Shown here piece after piece: positions 63,864-64,000 of a stretch of DNA of 64,000 bases. Where the stretch lies: positions 1 through 64,000 of the forward strand of contig JAAXOC010000044.1 in NCBI GenBank assembly GCA_014237145.1. Reading direction: 5' to 3'. Below the pieces are notes generated by a model. It saw only the letters and a program-made list of their open reading frames with translations. It was not told where the DNA came from and searched no databases. The position numbers and the translations under genes were made by a program. The first letter of the stretch is position 1. Every line of letters begins with the position of its first letter. The stretch is from ANME-2 cluster archaeon. GTDB taxonomy: Archaea; Halobacteriota; Methanosarcinia; Methanosarcinales; Methanocomedenaceae.

Positions 63864-64000
63864 ATGTCTAAAAAGAGAAATCAATTAAAAAAACCAAAAT
63901 TAATAGAAAAAAAGCTCAATACCATTTTTCTAAAGAATTCCTTGAAAAAACAGCTAAAAATACTAATCTCGTCATACGAAGTCGAATAATAACTCCTTTA
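63864..64000 (+). mobile_element. 5' part of an IS4-like transposase, frame break in an A7 run
   Basis: GGAGGGG precedes ATG 63864 by 7 nt. The first frame reads MSKKRNQLKKP; after the A run at about 63888-63894 the -1 frame gives HFSKEFLEKTAKNTN and LVIRSRIITPL, the typical N-terminus of IS4-family transposases. Either a programmed -1 shift at A7 joins the two, or the gene is mutated. The element runs off the right edge of the window. Confidence 0.65.

Overview
The window is chromosomal DNA of a methanogen-type euryarchaeon, most likely a member of the Methanosarcinales and relatives (the ANME-2 / GoM-Arc1 part of the tree fits but cannot be fixed from sequence alone). The evidence is F420-dependent methylene-H4MPT reductase (mer) directly followed by the F420H2-oxidising subunit fpoF, an Orc1/Cdc6 gene beside an ORB-type origin, the DP1 subunit of PolD, the termination factor aCPSF1/FttA, archaeal proteasome beta subunit, fibrillarin, archaeosine and wyosine enzymes, TiaS, an intron-containing tRNA-Ala, and geranylgeranyl reductase with its ferredoxin.

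Layout. 1-930: 3' part of an AT-rich accessory gene, then 600 bp of non-coding DNA rich in inverted repeats. 1.5-8.0 kb: ferredoxin / geranylgeranyl reductase / class II aldolase operon, lysA, tRNA-Ala(GGC) with intron, dapF, tiaS, tRNA-Arg(GCG). 8.1-13.9 kb: two small membrane proteins, a DUF4143-type ATPase, an iron-sulfur flavoprotein, an RHH/TPR pair, an RNase Z-like MBL protein and a SufS-like cysteine desulfurase. 14.2-24.7 kb: PEP carboxykinase, an AT-rich accessory island (FRG protein, two winged-helix regulators, DUF3467 protein, decayed relBE), then a carbon-metabolism run: DUF166 protein, malic enzyme, malate dehydrogenase and a fused class I fumarase. 24.9-29.6 kb: a second AT-rich island with an acyl-CoA (benzoate-type) ligase coupled to a divergent HMG-CoA reductase homologue, and a TIGR04255 three-gene module. 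29.7-39.4 kb: pilin, membrane-anchored sulfatase-like protein, rtcB/archease, a toxin-antitoxin pair, an mscS broken by a stop codon, a DUF234 ATPase, queC and a DRG GTPase. 39.4-42.9 kb: 28-bp tandem repeats, aminotransferase plus Lrp regulator, flavoprotein, UPF0148, UPF0147. 43-51.5 kb: replication origin, orc1/cdc6, a duplicated signal peptidase, DP1, TYW1, FttA, proteasome beta. 51.7-61.3 kb: methyltransferases, rhomboid, mer-fpoF-nadM, fibrillarin, arcS and a TIM-barrel epimerase. 61.3-64 kb: AT-rich DNA with a dead transposase, a FilR1-type regulator coupled to a UbiA prenyltransferase, and the start of another transposase.

Functional themes are one-carbon energy metabolism (mer, fpoF), C4/anaplerotic metabolism (PEPCK, malic enzyme, MDH, fumarase), lysine/DAP synthesis, membrane lipids, and RNA processing/modification (tRNA intron, rtcB-archease, tiaS, queC, arcS, TYW1, fibrillarin, FttA). 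A recurring oddity is the number of recent tandem duplications at many scales: 9 nt in the DUF234 ATPase, 12 nt in fibrillarin, 30 nt in fumarase, 33 nt at the TYW1 start, 44 nt at the fttA 3' end, 28 nt between genes, and about 0.7 kb at the signal peptidase/DP1 locus. The clearest origin signal is the 42.96-43.63 kb region. The candidate new systems are the ligase/HMGR-like pair and the TIGR04255 module.
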